7,793 bases of DNA, taken from assembly GCA_027293245.1 (NCBI GenBank), contig JAPUFZ010000125.1, positions 1 to 7,793 of the forward strand. The letters run 5' to 3'. The translations under genes were made by a program, and so were the position numbers. Origin of the DNA: Gammaproteobacteria bacterium (lineage in GTDB: Bacteria; Pseudomonadota; Gammaproteobacteria; GCA-001735895). This document shows, piece by piece, positions 1 to 5,684 of this stretch. Position 1 is the stretch's first letter; each line of letters opens with the position of its first letter. Below the pieces are notes generated by a model that was not told where the DNA came from, searched no databases, and worked only from the letters and a program-made list of their open reading frames with translations.

Positions 1-1
1 G

Positions 2-64
2 CTGTCGTTTTTTGACGAAGGCCGCCTTCGCGTGGCGGGCGGGAATCGTATTTCGCTGAATTAA
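2..64 (+). CDS. Possible C-terminal end of an upstream gene (partial)
   Basis: The frame starting at base 2 stays open from the window edge to a TAA at 62-64 and would encode a tail reading LSFFDEGRLRVAGNRISLN. The other two plus frames lack such an open stretch, and the codons (CTG, GGC, CGC, GTG, GCG) resemble those of the genes further along. Twenty codons are too few to assign a family, and the stretch could be open by chance. No terminator with a T tract follows it. Confidence 0.25.
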   Translation: MSFFDEGRLRVAGGNRISLN

Positions 65-286
65 TGCTGATCTGGCAGGTTTAGCCATGCTTTATAGCCC
101 CGATTTCACATTCTCCATGAATCTTCCTGGTGCAGTTTAGCGCCCAGGGAAAAAGAATTAATACGCCAGTATAACCCTATCGCCGATTATGCAAAATTTC
201 ACCATTGGTTGAGAATCCCCCCAATGGGGCATCGCGGCGTAACCGGGCTATTGTCCGTCAGGCCTGGATGCCGCTGCGGTAGCTGG

Positions 287-1213
287 TCATTCACCTGTGT
301 CATCCGGGCTCATGCTCGGTAACTGTGGCCGCGCCTGCCCGATCTTGATGGTCTCGCGATAGATGATGTAGAGTCCGCTCGCGATGACGATGCCGGCGCC
401 GATCAGGGTGTAGCTGTCCGGCAATTCGTCCCATAGTAAAAACCCCAGCAGCGTAGCCCAGATCAGTGCCGAATATTCAAACGGCGAGACAGCCGCTACT
501 GGTGCCAGGCGAAAGGCGTGAGTCAGACACATCACACCGACGCTGCCGAACAGACCGGCAAGCGCGAATAGCCCAAGATCACCCAGGCCCGGGGTCACCC
601 AGAAAAGCGGCGCAACGACAATGCTAGTCAGTGATATGCCCAGCTGCGGATAGAGCATTAGTGCGGCCGTGCTCTCGGTGGCCTTGAAAGCACGGGTCGT
701 GATCATTAACAGCGCGTAGGCCAGAACGCTACCGAGTACCACCAGTGCTGCCCATTGGAAAACGCCCATACCGGGGCGCAGCATGATCAGTACACCACAA
801 AAACCGACGCCGATTGCCGCCCAACGATGCAGGCCTACCGGTTCTTTCAATAGGGGCACCGAAAATGCAGTAATGAATATTGGTGCCGCGAAGGTGATCG
901 CAATCGCGTCGACCAGTTTCATTTGGGAGAGCGCCCAGAAGAAACTGAAACTGAGGATGAGTACCAGGCAATAGCGTCCGATATGGACCAGCGGGCGCCT
1001 GGTCCTGAGGGACTTCAGTCCGCCCTCGCGAAGGGCAAACAGAAACAGTAGTGGCAATCCGAACCAGCTCCGCAGTGCAACCACCTGGGGCACGGAATAA
1101 TCGGCGGTCAACCACTTGATTATCGCATCCATCACCGCAAACCCGGCGATACCCGCAAGCATTAATGCGATACCCAACGCGGGTCGATCTGCGCTGTCCT
1201 GGTTCACTGTCAC
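287..1213 (-). CDS. DMT-superfamily (EamA) inner-membrane transporter
   Basis: This is a multi-spanning inner-membrane protein of the drug/metabolite transporter superfamily, which usually has ten helices in two EamA repeats. The N-terminal half opens with a helix reading ALGIALMLAGIAGFAVMDAI. It contains the typical end-of-repeat pattern in which a helix reading AIAITFAAPIFITAFSVPLL is followed by KEPVG. The second half repeats this with VAAVSPFEYSALIWATLLGF followed by WDELPD. The family moves small metabolites, and the substrate cannot be read from sequence. The frame opens at a TTG at 1237 (316 codons) with no Shine-Dalgarno sequence. I prefer GTG at 1213 (308 aa), which has GAG nine bases upstream; GTG at 1207 is also possible, and the choice does not touch the helices. 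The gene is divergent from the acyl-CoA synthetase and no partner gene is visible. Family call is firm; function is open. Confidence 0.9.
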   Translation of the reverse strand: MTVNQDSADRPALGIALMLAGIAGFAVMDAIIKWLTADYSVPQVVALRSWFGLPLLFLFALREGGLKSLRTRRPLVHIGRYCLVLILSFSFFWALSQMKLVDAIAITFAAPIFITAFSVPLLKEPVGLHRWAAIGVGFCGVLIMLRPGMGVFQWAALVVLGSVLAYALLMITTRAFKATESTAALMLYPQLGISLTSIVVAPLFWVTPGLGDLGLFALAGLFGSVGVMCLTHAFRLAPVAAVSPFEYSALIWATLLGFLLWDELPDSYTLIGAGIVIASGLYIIYRETIKIGQARPQLPSMSPDDTGE

Positions 1214-1309
1214 GGGCTGTTTCTCACGCGCGTACAATAACCGAAATGCGCCAGAAAACTAGTACTGTCTAGCCGGTCGGGCTTTAACCTGCCCTGACCC
1301 TCACCCCTG

Positions 1310-1331
1310 CCCTCTCCCTTGAGGGAGAGGG
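1310..1331. repeat. GC-rich palindromic repeat (REP-like) in the divergent gap
   Basis: CCCTCTCCCT at 1310-1319 and AGGGAGAGGG at 1322-1331 are perfect inverted complements. In a hairpin this gives a 9-bp stem with a TTGA loop. The C-rich flank (1295-1309, containing CCCTGACCCTCACCCC) belongs to a motif I recognise as a common dispersed palindrome in proteobacterial intergenic DNA. It lies between two divergent genes and is not followed by a T tract on either strand, so a terminator role is unlikely. Its position upstream of both genes could place it in or near their promoter regions. Confidence 0.6.
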
Positions 1332-1372
1332 TGTAAAAAGATCCAGATTTAATCCGGGGCTCCATAACCATT

Positions 1373-1401
1373 TATGTAGTTGTATCGCGATGCGTTATGA
1401 T
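1373..1401 (+). promoter_or_regulatory. Candidate sigma-70 promoter for the acyl-CoA synthetase
   Basis: TATGAT at 1396-1401 matches the -10 consensus at five of six positions and lies 29 bases before the GTG start. The -35 region at the expected distance (about 1372-1378, TTATGTA) is poor. An 8-bp palindrome, ATCGCGAT, sits between them at 1384-1391 and could be a protein site, but it is short enough to be chance. This is a weak prediction. Confidence 0.3.
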
Positions 1402-1420
1402 AGGCGAACAAAATAATAAT

Positions 1421-1425
1421 CGGAG
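1421..1425 (+). promoter_or_regulatory. Ribosome binding site fixing the GTG start of the acyl-CoA synthetase
   Basis: CGGAG lies five bases upstream of GTG 1431 in an A-rich leader. There is no in-frame ATG near the start of the conserved region, so this site supports the GTG start. Confidence 0.55.
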
Positions 1426-1430
1426 TTAAA

Positions 1431-3107
1431 GTGCAACTCATCGATCCTGCCAGTACTGATTTTGATGTCATTCGATCAGAATTCCGATGGTCAATTCCAG
1501 AGCGGCTGAATATTGCCCACCAGGTTTGCGAACGCCACCAGTCGCAGCCCGATCGAATTGCGATTTATTACGAAAATGCGGCCGGGGTAACTGCCAGTTA
1601 TAGCTTTGCCCAACTGAAAACCTGTTCGGATCGCTTTGCTAATGCGCTGAAGGCGATAGGCGTATCACGCGGTGATCGGGTCGCAATCGTACTATCGCAA
1701 CGTATCGAGACTGTGATCGCGCACCTGGCGATTTATAAACTGGGTGCGGTGGCTTTACCGCTGGCGGTGTTGTTTGGCACCGAAGCGCTCGAATACCGGC
1801 TGCGCGATAGCGCTGCCCGGGTCGCTATATGCGATACCAATAAATACGATACCTTGTCTGAGTTATTGCCCAGGTTACCCGATCTGCAACAGTTGATTGG
1901 CTGTAACGTCGGTGACAAATCGAGTGAATTCTGGCAGCTAATGGAGCGATCTTCGGATCAATTGCAAATATTCGAAACACTAGCTGACGACCCGGCGTGT
2001 TTAATCTATACCTCGGGCACCACCGGGCCACCGAAGGGCGCGCTGGTGGCGCACCGCGCGGTAATCGCTAATTTTACCGGCTTTGAAATGTCGCAGAATT
2101 TCTTTCCCAAGCCGGGCGACGTGATCTGGACGCCGGCCGACTGGGCCTGGACCGGGGGCCTGTGGGATGCACTGTTACCCGGTCTCAACTACGGCGTACC
2201 CGTGCTCGCTTACGAGGGTGGCGGCTTTGACCCCGAACGGGTGTGCCAGCTGATGAGCAAGTATGCGGTCACTAACGCATTCATACCACCTACCGCGTTG
2301 CGAATGCTGCGTTCGATTCCAAATATCAAAGAGCGCTACGAGATAAAATTGCGCGCGGTGATGAGTGCCGGTGAGCAGGTTGGGGCGGAGCTGATTCACT
2401 GGGGCCGCGAGGCGCTCGGTGTCACCATCAATGAAATGTGGGGGCAGACTGAATTCAATTACCTGGTCGGCAACTGCTCCGCGATTTTGGAACCGAGGCC
2501 GGGTTCGATGGGTAAGCCCTACCCGGGTCACGAGGTTAATGTCATCGATGACGAGGGTGCGGTAGTGGCGACAGGAGAACAGGGAGAACTGGCCGCCTGG
2601 GCGCATGATCCGGTACGGTTTATCGGCTACTGGAATAACGAGGAGGCGACCCGGGCCAAGTTCAGCGGCAACTGGTTTCGCACCGGCGATGTTGGATACC
2701 GGGACGAAGATGGATTCCTCTGGTTCGTCGGGCGTAAGGACGATGTGATTTCCAGCGCCGGCTATCGCATCGGTCCGGGTGAAATAGAAGACTCACTGAT
2801 CAAGCATCCGGCCGTGTCGCAGGCCGCGGTAATCGGAAAGCCCGATGAGTTGCGCGGGCAGATCGTCAAGGCTTTTATCGTGTTGAACGCGGGCTATGAG
2901 GCAAATGAAGACCTGAGCAAGGAAATTCAACAATCGGTTCGTGAGAGGCTCTCGGCGCACGAGTATCCGCGTGAAATTGAATTTACTACCGAGTTGCCGA
3001 TGACTACCACCGGTAAGGTGCGGCGGATTGAGTTACGCGAACGGGAACAAGGGGAAAAAGCAAGATCGTCATCCCGGCTCGGGGGCCGGGATGACGATAG
3101 TGAGTAG
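1431..3107 (+). CDS. AMP-binding acyl-CoA synthetase, medium-chain (MACS)-like
   Basis: This is an ANL-superfamily adenylating enzyme that activates a carboxylic acid with ATP to an acyl-AMP and then transfers the acyl group to CoA. The core motifs are all present: the P-loop YTSGTTGPPKG at residues 193-203, MWGQTE at 336-341, the ribose-binding aspartate in WFRTGD at D420, the hinge GRKDD at 434-438 with GYRIGPGEIE following, and the catalytic lysine in TTGKVRR at K529. The segment with DWAWTGGLWDALLPGL resembles the MACS-like group rather than acetyl-CoA synthetase proper, so the substrate is probably a short or medium chain or aromatic acid; this is inference. Length (558 aa) is normal. 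The last dozen or so residues (ARSSSRLGGRDDDSE) are encoded by a palindromic repeat and look like an acquired tail. The neighbours do not reveal a pathway. Confidence 0.92.
   Translation: MQLIDPASTDFDVIRSEFRWSIPERLNIAHQVCERHQSQPDRIAIYYENAAGVTASYSFAQLKTCSDRFANALKAIGVSRGDRVAIVLSQRIETVIAHLAIYKLGAVALPLAVLFGTEALEYRLRDSAARVAICDTNKYDTLSELLPRLPDLQQLIGCNVGDKSSEFWQLMERSSDQLQIFETLADDPACLIYTSGTTGPPKGALVAHRAVIANFTGFEMSQNFFPKPGDVIWTPADWAWTGGLWDALLPGLNYGVPVLAYEGGGFDPERVCQLMSKYAVTNAFIPPTALRMLRSIPNIKERYEIKLRAVMSAGEQVGAELIHWGREALGVTINEMWGQTEFNYLVGNCSAILEPRPGSMGKPYPGHEVNVIDDEGAVVATGEQGELAAWAHDPVRFIGYWNNEEATRAKFSGNWFRTGDVGYRDEDGFLWFVGRKDDVISSAGYRIGPGEIEDSLIKHPAVSQAAVIGKPDELRGQIVKAFIVLNAGYEANEDLSKEIQQSVRERLSAHEYPREIEFTTELPMTTTGKVRRIELREREQGEKARSSSRLGGRDDDSE
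3055..3098 (-). terminator. Probable Rho-independent terminator of the DUF4389 gene, formed by the palindrome
   Basis: Read on the minus strand, the 14-bp GC-rich stem (3098 down to 3065) is followed by CTTGCTTTTT, a U-rich run at 3064-3055. It lies 36 bases past the TAG of the convergent DUF4389 gene, where a terminator would be expected. On the plus strand the stem is followed by AGTGAGTAGAGG with no U tract, so the signal is directional. The T5 run begins six bases after the stem, which is slightly far. Confidence 0.45.
3065..3098. repeat. Perfect 14-bp palindrome overlapping the 3' end of the acyl-CoA synthetase gene
   Basis: ATCGTCATCCCGGC (3065-3078) and GCCGGGATGACGAT (3085-3098) are exact inverted complements separated by six bases (TCGGGG). 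The GTCATCCCGGC core is a motif I recognise from dispersed intergenic palindromes of proteobacteria. Here it lies inside the reading frame and encodes part of the C-terminal tail, with the stop at 3105-3107 just beyond it. Confidence 0.75.
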
Positions 3108-3133
3108 AGGCCGGGATGGCGGAATATTGAGTG

Positions 3134-3463
3134 CTATTTAGTCTCTTCCGCTTCATCGCTAGCAATCGCTTTCTTAGCAGCCGGCTTGGGCTCACCCTTT
3201 GGCCAGCCACCGAAGGGGTACGGGTGCTGTTCGCTGTTGAAGCTCATGAACTGGAGGATCTGGTAGATATAGGTAGAAATTTGTTGACCCAGTTTGCGCA
3301 GGCGGTCGTTGGTGTCGCCACTTAACAGTTTCAGCACGAACTGGAACACGACTATTGTGAATAGTAAGATTTCGGCGAGGGTATAGAAAATCGTAAACAG
3401 CAGCATGTACAGGCCACGCATCCAGGTGGATTGTTTTTTGATGTTGTCTTTGACGTCGCTCAT
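3134..3463 (-). CDS. DUF4389 family small membrane protein
   Basis: This 109-aa protein matches my recollection of the DUF4389 family, which is frequent in Gammaproteobacteria and has no established function. A charged N-terminus (1-13) leads into WMRGLYMLLF and a long hydrophobic stretch at about residues 17-47, enough for one long or two tightly packed helices. Next come the family-typical segment ISTYIYQILQFMSFNSEQ and the aromatic PYPFGGWP. The C-terminal tail is polar and Ala/Lys/Glu-rich (PKPAAKKAIASDEAEETK) and probably disordered. The ATG at 3463 has AGGGA seven bases upstream, so the start is secure. The gene stands alone, convergent with the acyl-CoA synthetase (26 bp between stops) and divergent from the Lol-like operon. 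Confidence 0.85.
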   Translation of the reverse strand: MSDVKDNIKKQSTWMRGLYMLLFTIFYTLAEILLFTIVVFQFVLKLLSGDTNDRLRKLGQQISTYIYQILQFMSFNSEQHPYPFGGWPKGEPKPAAKKAIASDEAEETK

Positions 3464-3497
3464 GTTGGTTTCCCTGGTTTACTGTTATTGTGAGTTG

Positions 3498-3526
3498 ATT
3501 ATGCTCATTTGAGGGCTGGTGCACAA
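3498..3526 (-). promoter_or_regulatory. Candidate sigma-70 promoter of the DUF4389 gene
   Basis: On the minus strand TTGTGC (3526-3521) and CATAAT (3503-3498) are separated by exactly 17 bases. The -10 matches consensus at five of six positions and the -35 at its first three. A transcript would begin near 3491, giving a leader of about 28 nt that includes the AGGGA ribosome binding site at 3475-3471. Confidence 0.45.
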
Positions 3527-3535
3527 TCCCTTGTG
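3522..3535. promoter_or_regulatory. Small inverted repeat CACAA-N4-TTGTG over the DUF4389 -35 region
   Basis: CACAA (3522-3526) and TTGTG (3531-3535) form a perfect 5-bp dyad with a 4-base spacer. It overlaps the candidate -35 hexamer of the minus-strand promoter, in the region shared with the divergent operon, which is a typical location for an operator. Dyads this short also arise by chance, so this is only a candidate. Confidence 0.25.
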
Positions 3536-3631
3536 GGCTATATGGGTTTGGATGGGATGAGTTTCAAGTATTTTGGATTCGATTTAATCATGGTTTGATT
3601 TGGCTCAATGTTCTATTTACTGCTGTTGCGT

Positions 3632-3637
3632 TATATT
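3632..3637 (+). promoter_or_regulatory. Weak candidate -10 for the Lol-like operon
   Basis: TATATT at 3632-3637 matches the -10 consensus at five of six positions and lies 38 bases before the preferred ATG. No acceptable -35 is seen 16-18 bases upstream, so it may depend on an activator or another sigma factor, or not be a promoter at all. Confidence 0.22.
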
Positions 3638-3662
3638 CGGGCTGTGCCTGTTAATATTTGCC

Positions 3663-3666
3663 GAGG
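3663..3666 (+). promoter_or_regulatory. Ribosome binding site that decides the start of the LolA-like gene
   Basis: GAGG at 3663-3666 is nine bases from ATG 3676 but abuts ATG 3667 with no spacing and lies downstream of the TTG at 3658. It therefore favours ATG 3676, which also leaves a well-formed signal peptide. Confidence 0.6.
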
Positions 3667-3675
3667 ATGGCGTTG

Positions 3676-4455
3676 ATGAATTTATTTTCCTTGCTTAAGC
3701 CGCTTCGGGCTGGACTTTTGCTGTCTTGCCTGGCTGGTTTTGCCTCCCCTGCTTTTGCTGCCGAGGCGCCTACTGCTGATGAATTGATTCGCCTGGCTAT
3801 GAATCACTGGCGTGGGGTTTCGTCTTATTCGGACATGACGATGACGGTGCATCGCAGTGACTGGGAGCGTGTTTTTTCGATGCAGGCCTGGACCCAGGGG
3901 GAGAAAAATTCATTGGTGCGGGTGACCGAGCCCAGGAAGGATGCCGGTAACAGCACCTTGATTCTGGACAAGAATATGTGGAGTTACTCGCCCAAGGTAA
4001 ATCGCATTATCAAGATTCCTTCGTCGATGATGAGTAAAAGCTGGATGGGCAGTGACTTTTCCAACAAGGATATCAGCAAGTCGACCGATATTATTGATCA
4101 GTACGACCATACTCTGGTTAACACCGAGGAGAAGGAAGGCCACAGCTATTATACGATCCAATCGATACCACATGAGGAAGCCGCGGTAGTCTGGGGCAAG
4201 GAAGTTGTCACGGTACGCGATGACTATGTGATGATACGCCAGGAATTCTGGGACCAGGATGGCGTTCTGGTAAAAGAGATGAACGCTTTCGAAGTGCAGG
4301 CGATGGGGGGGCGCACGGTGGCGAAACGGATGCGTATGCACAAGACTGAAACCCCCGACGAATGGACCGAGATGTCGGTCAATGCGATCGACTTCGACGT
4401 TGATCTGCCCGACAGTATTTTTACCCTGTCCAATTTGCGGAACCCGCGAAAATGA
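3676..4455 (+). CDS. Periplasmic LolA-like 'outer membrane lipoprotein-sorting' protein
   Basis: Predicted secreted carrier of 259 aa. An n-region with K8 and R12 leads into the hydrophobic stretch AGLLLSCLAGFASPAFAA, with signal peptidase I cleavage likely after residue 28 or 29 (AFA-A). A lipobox-like LLSC ends at C18, but the hydrophobic residues after it make lipoprotein processing less likely. The mature part resembles the LolA-like family annotated as outer membrane lipoprotein-sorting protein: W/D-rich early strands, DNSTLILDKNMWSYSP-like wording near residue 95, AVVWGKEVVTVR around W173, EMNAFEVQAMGGRTV, and DFDVDLPDSIFTLSNL at the end. This fold is a half-barrel that shields lipid chains. 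It is longer than classical LolA (about 180 mature residues). It is first in the operon and overlaps the next gene by ATGA. The lipid or lipoprotein cargo is unknown. Early codons are T-rich, unlike the rest of the gene. Confidence 0.85.
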   Translation: MNLFSLLKPLRAGLLLSCLAGFASPAFAAEAPTADELIRLAMNHWRGVSSYSDMTMTVHRSDWERVFSMQAWTQGEKNSLVRVTEPRKDAGNSTLILDKNMWSYSPKVNRIIKIPSSMMSKSWMGSDFSNKDISKSTDIIDQYDHTLVNTEEKEGHSYYTIQSIPHEEAAVVWGKEVVTVRDDYVMIRQEFWDQDGVLVKEMNAFEVQAMGGRTVAKRMRMHKTETPDEWTEMSVNAIDFDVDLPDSIFTLSNLRNPRK

Positions 4456-5684
4456 GCAATATCGCGCTGCGCCTGGCCTGGCGCAACCTGTGGCGTTACC
4501 CGCGTCGCACCTGGCTTACCGTCGGCGCGATGATTTTCTCCAATAGCTTGCTGGTGTTTAGCATCTCGCTGCAATTTGGCAGCTACGAGATGATGATCAA
4601 CAATACCCTGCAGGCCTTCACCGGTCATATCCAGGTACAACGCGAGGGTTACCTCGACGACCCCAAGATGCGTTATGTGCTGCCCGATATTACTGCGATG
4701 GCCGATCGCTTGCGCAGTTCGCTCGATTCAAACCAGATCGCTGCGCGCGCCGCCGGCTTTGCGCTGGTGTCGAGTAACGATCGCTCCTATGGTTTGCAGA
4801 TCCTCGGGGTTGAGCCGGAGTTCGAGCCGTTTGTCTCGACCATCCCCGGCCTGATCAAACAGGGGCGCTACCTGGATAAGGACAGTGATGAGGAAATCGT
4901 CATCGGCTCGGTGCTGGCGCGTAACTTAAAGGTGAAGCTCGGTGATGAAGTCACCTTCCTCGGCAGTGGCCGGGATGATTCGTTTGCGGCTGGCGTCGCC
5001 AGGGTGGTCGGCATTTTTGAAACCGGTTCGGCCGATCTCGACCGCAGTATGGCGCAGGTGAGTCTGGCTTATTTCCAGGATGCGTTTACGATGGGCGGCA
5101 GCGGCCACAGCATAACCCTGCGCGCGGCGACTATTGATGAAGTACCGATGCTGAAACAACGGGTTAAGACTTTGATCGCTGGGCGGGACAAGCTCGTAGT
5201 GCTTGACTGGGAGGTACTGCAGCCCGGTTTGAAGCAGGCGATTCAGGCGGATATGACCAGTGCCTGGTTTATGTATGGGGTGTTGATCATCCTGGTGGCA
5301 TTCAGTGTGCTCAACACACAACTGATGTCGGTACTGGAACGCACACGTGAATTCGGCACCATGATGGCGCTCGGTTTAAAGCCGAGTAACCTGGCACGCC
5401 TGGTGATGACCGAAACTTTTATGATGGCGAGCCTTGGTCTCGCGATTGGGGTGTTCATCGGCTATTTGATCACTGCCTATTTAAGCGTGGTCGGTTTTTC
5501 CTACCCCGGCATGGAAGAAATGGCGGACAAGTTTAACCTGCCCGACCGCATGTACCCCAACGTCTCGTTGTTATCGCTGACTTTAGGACCCGGCATTGTC
5601 GCCATCGGTTGCCTGCTGGCGGCGATTTACCCGGCGCTGCGTTTGTACCTGTTGCTGCCGATCGAAGCGATGCGGGCGGTCTGA
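4452..5684 (+). CDS. ABC transporter permease 1, FtsX/MacB (LolC/E-like) type
   Basis: Inner-membrane permease of 410 aa with the four-helix MacB/LolC/E layout. TM1 is about residues 21-40 after a basic amphipathic LAWRNLWRYPRRTW. A large periplasmic domain (about 41-268) follows, including GHIQVQREGYLDDP at 58-71 and LGVEPEFEPF. The FtsX domain has TM2 at about 271-293, TM3 at about 322-344 and TM4 at about 373-397. The cytoplasmic segment ERTREFGTMMALGLKPS (E300 in EFG) is the coupling region that contacts the ATPase in this superfamily. The ATG overlaps the previous stop by four bases and no strong Shine-Dalgarno is visible, so translation is probably coupled. By family knowledge such permeases extract lipoproteins or lipids from the inner membrane or drive mechanotransmission rather than conduct substrate. 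It is paralogous to the next gene. Confidence 0.92.
   Translation: MSNIALRLAWRNLWRYPRRTWLTVGAMIFSNSLLVFSISLQFGSYEMMINNTLQAFTGHIQVQREGYLDDPKMRYVLPDITAMADRLRSSLDSNQIAARAAGFALVSSNDRSYGLQILGVEPEFEPFVSTIPGLIKQGRYLDKDSDEEIVIGSVLARNLKVKLGDEVTFLGSGRDDSFAAGVARVVGIFETGSADLDRSMAQVSLAYFQDAFTMGGSGHSITLRAATIDEVPMLKQRVKTLIAGRDKLVVLDWEVLQPGLKQAIQADMTSAWFMYGVLIILVAFSVLNTQLMSVLERTREFGTMMALGLKPSNLARLVMTETFMMASLGLAIGVFIGYLITAYLSVVGFSYPGMEEMADKFNLPDRMYPNVSLLSLTLGPGIVAIGCLLAAIYPALRLYLLLPIEAMRAV

Noticed and set aside
16..30. CGAAGGC-C-GCCTTCG palindrome near the window start
   Set aside because: It has a one-base centre, no following T tract on either strand, and lies in a stretch that may be coding.
202..227. 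CCATTGG / CCAATGG inverted repeat (12-base loop) downstream of the DMT gene, considered as its terminator
   Set aside because: The stem is only 7 bp, the loop is long, and the sequence after it on the minus strand (TGAAATTTTGC) has only a broken, short T run.
65..286. Search for a small gene or RNA in the gap before the DMT stop
   Set aside because: The only ATG frames are under 20 codons without ribosome binding sites, and no tRNA-like cloverleaf or convincing promoter was seen.
3004..3210. Minus-strand frame across the palindrome encoding a YRHPGPRAGMTI-type peptide
   Set aside because: This peptide is the usual by-product of translating such palindromic repeats. It overlaps the real synthetase and DUF4389 genes and has no family signature.
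3192..3524. Second minus-strand frame overlapping the DUF4389 gene
   Set aside because: It is the +1 shadow of the DUF4389 frame, with no recognisable family or hydrophobic organisation; the 3134-3463 frame has the ribosome binding site and family match.
3658..3675. TTG 3658 or ATG 3667 as start of the LolA-like gene
   Set aside because: GAGG at 3663-3666 is downstream of the TTG and touches ATG 3667, but is well spaced for ATG 3676.
5609..5683. N-terminal extension of permease 2 upstream of ATG 5684
   Set aside because: The extra 25 codons overlap the TM4 coding end of permease 1, add a non-membrane Gly/Ala/Pro sequence and have no homologous segment in permease 1.
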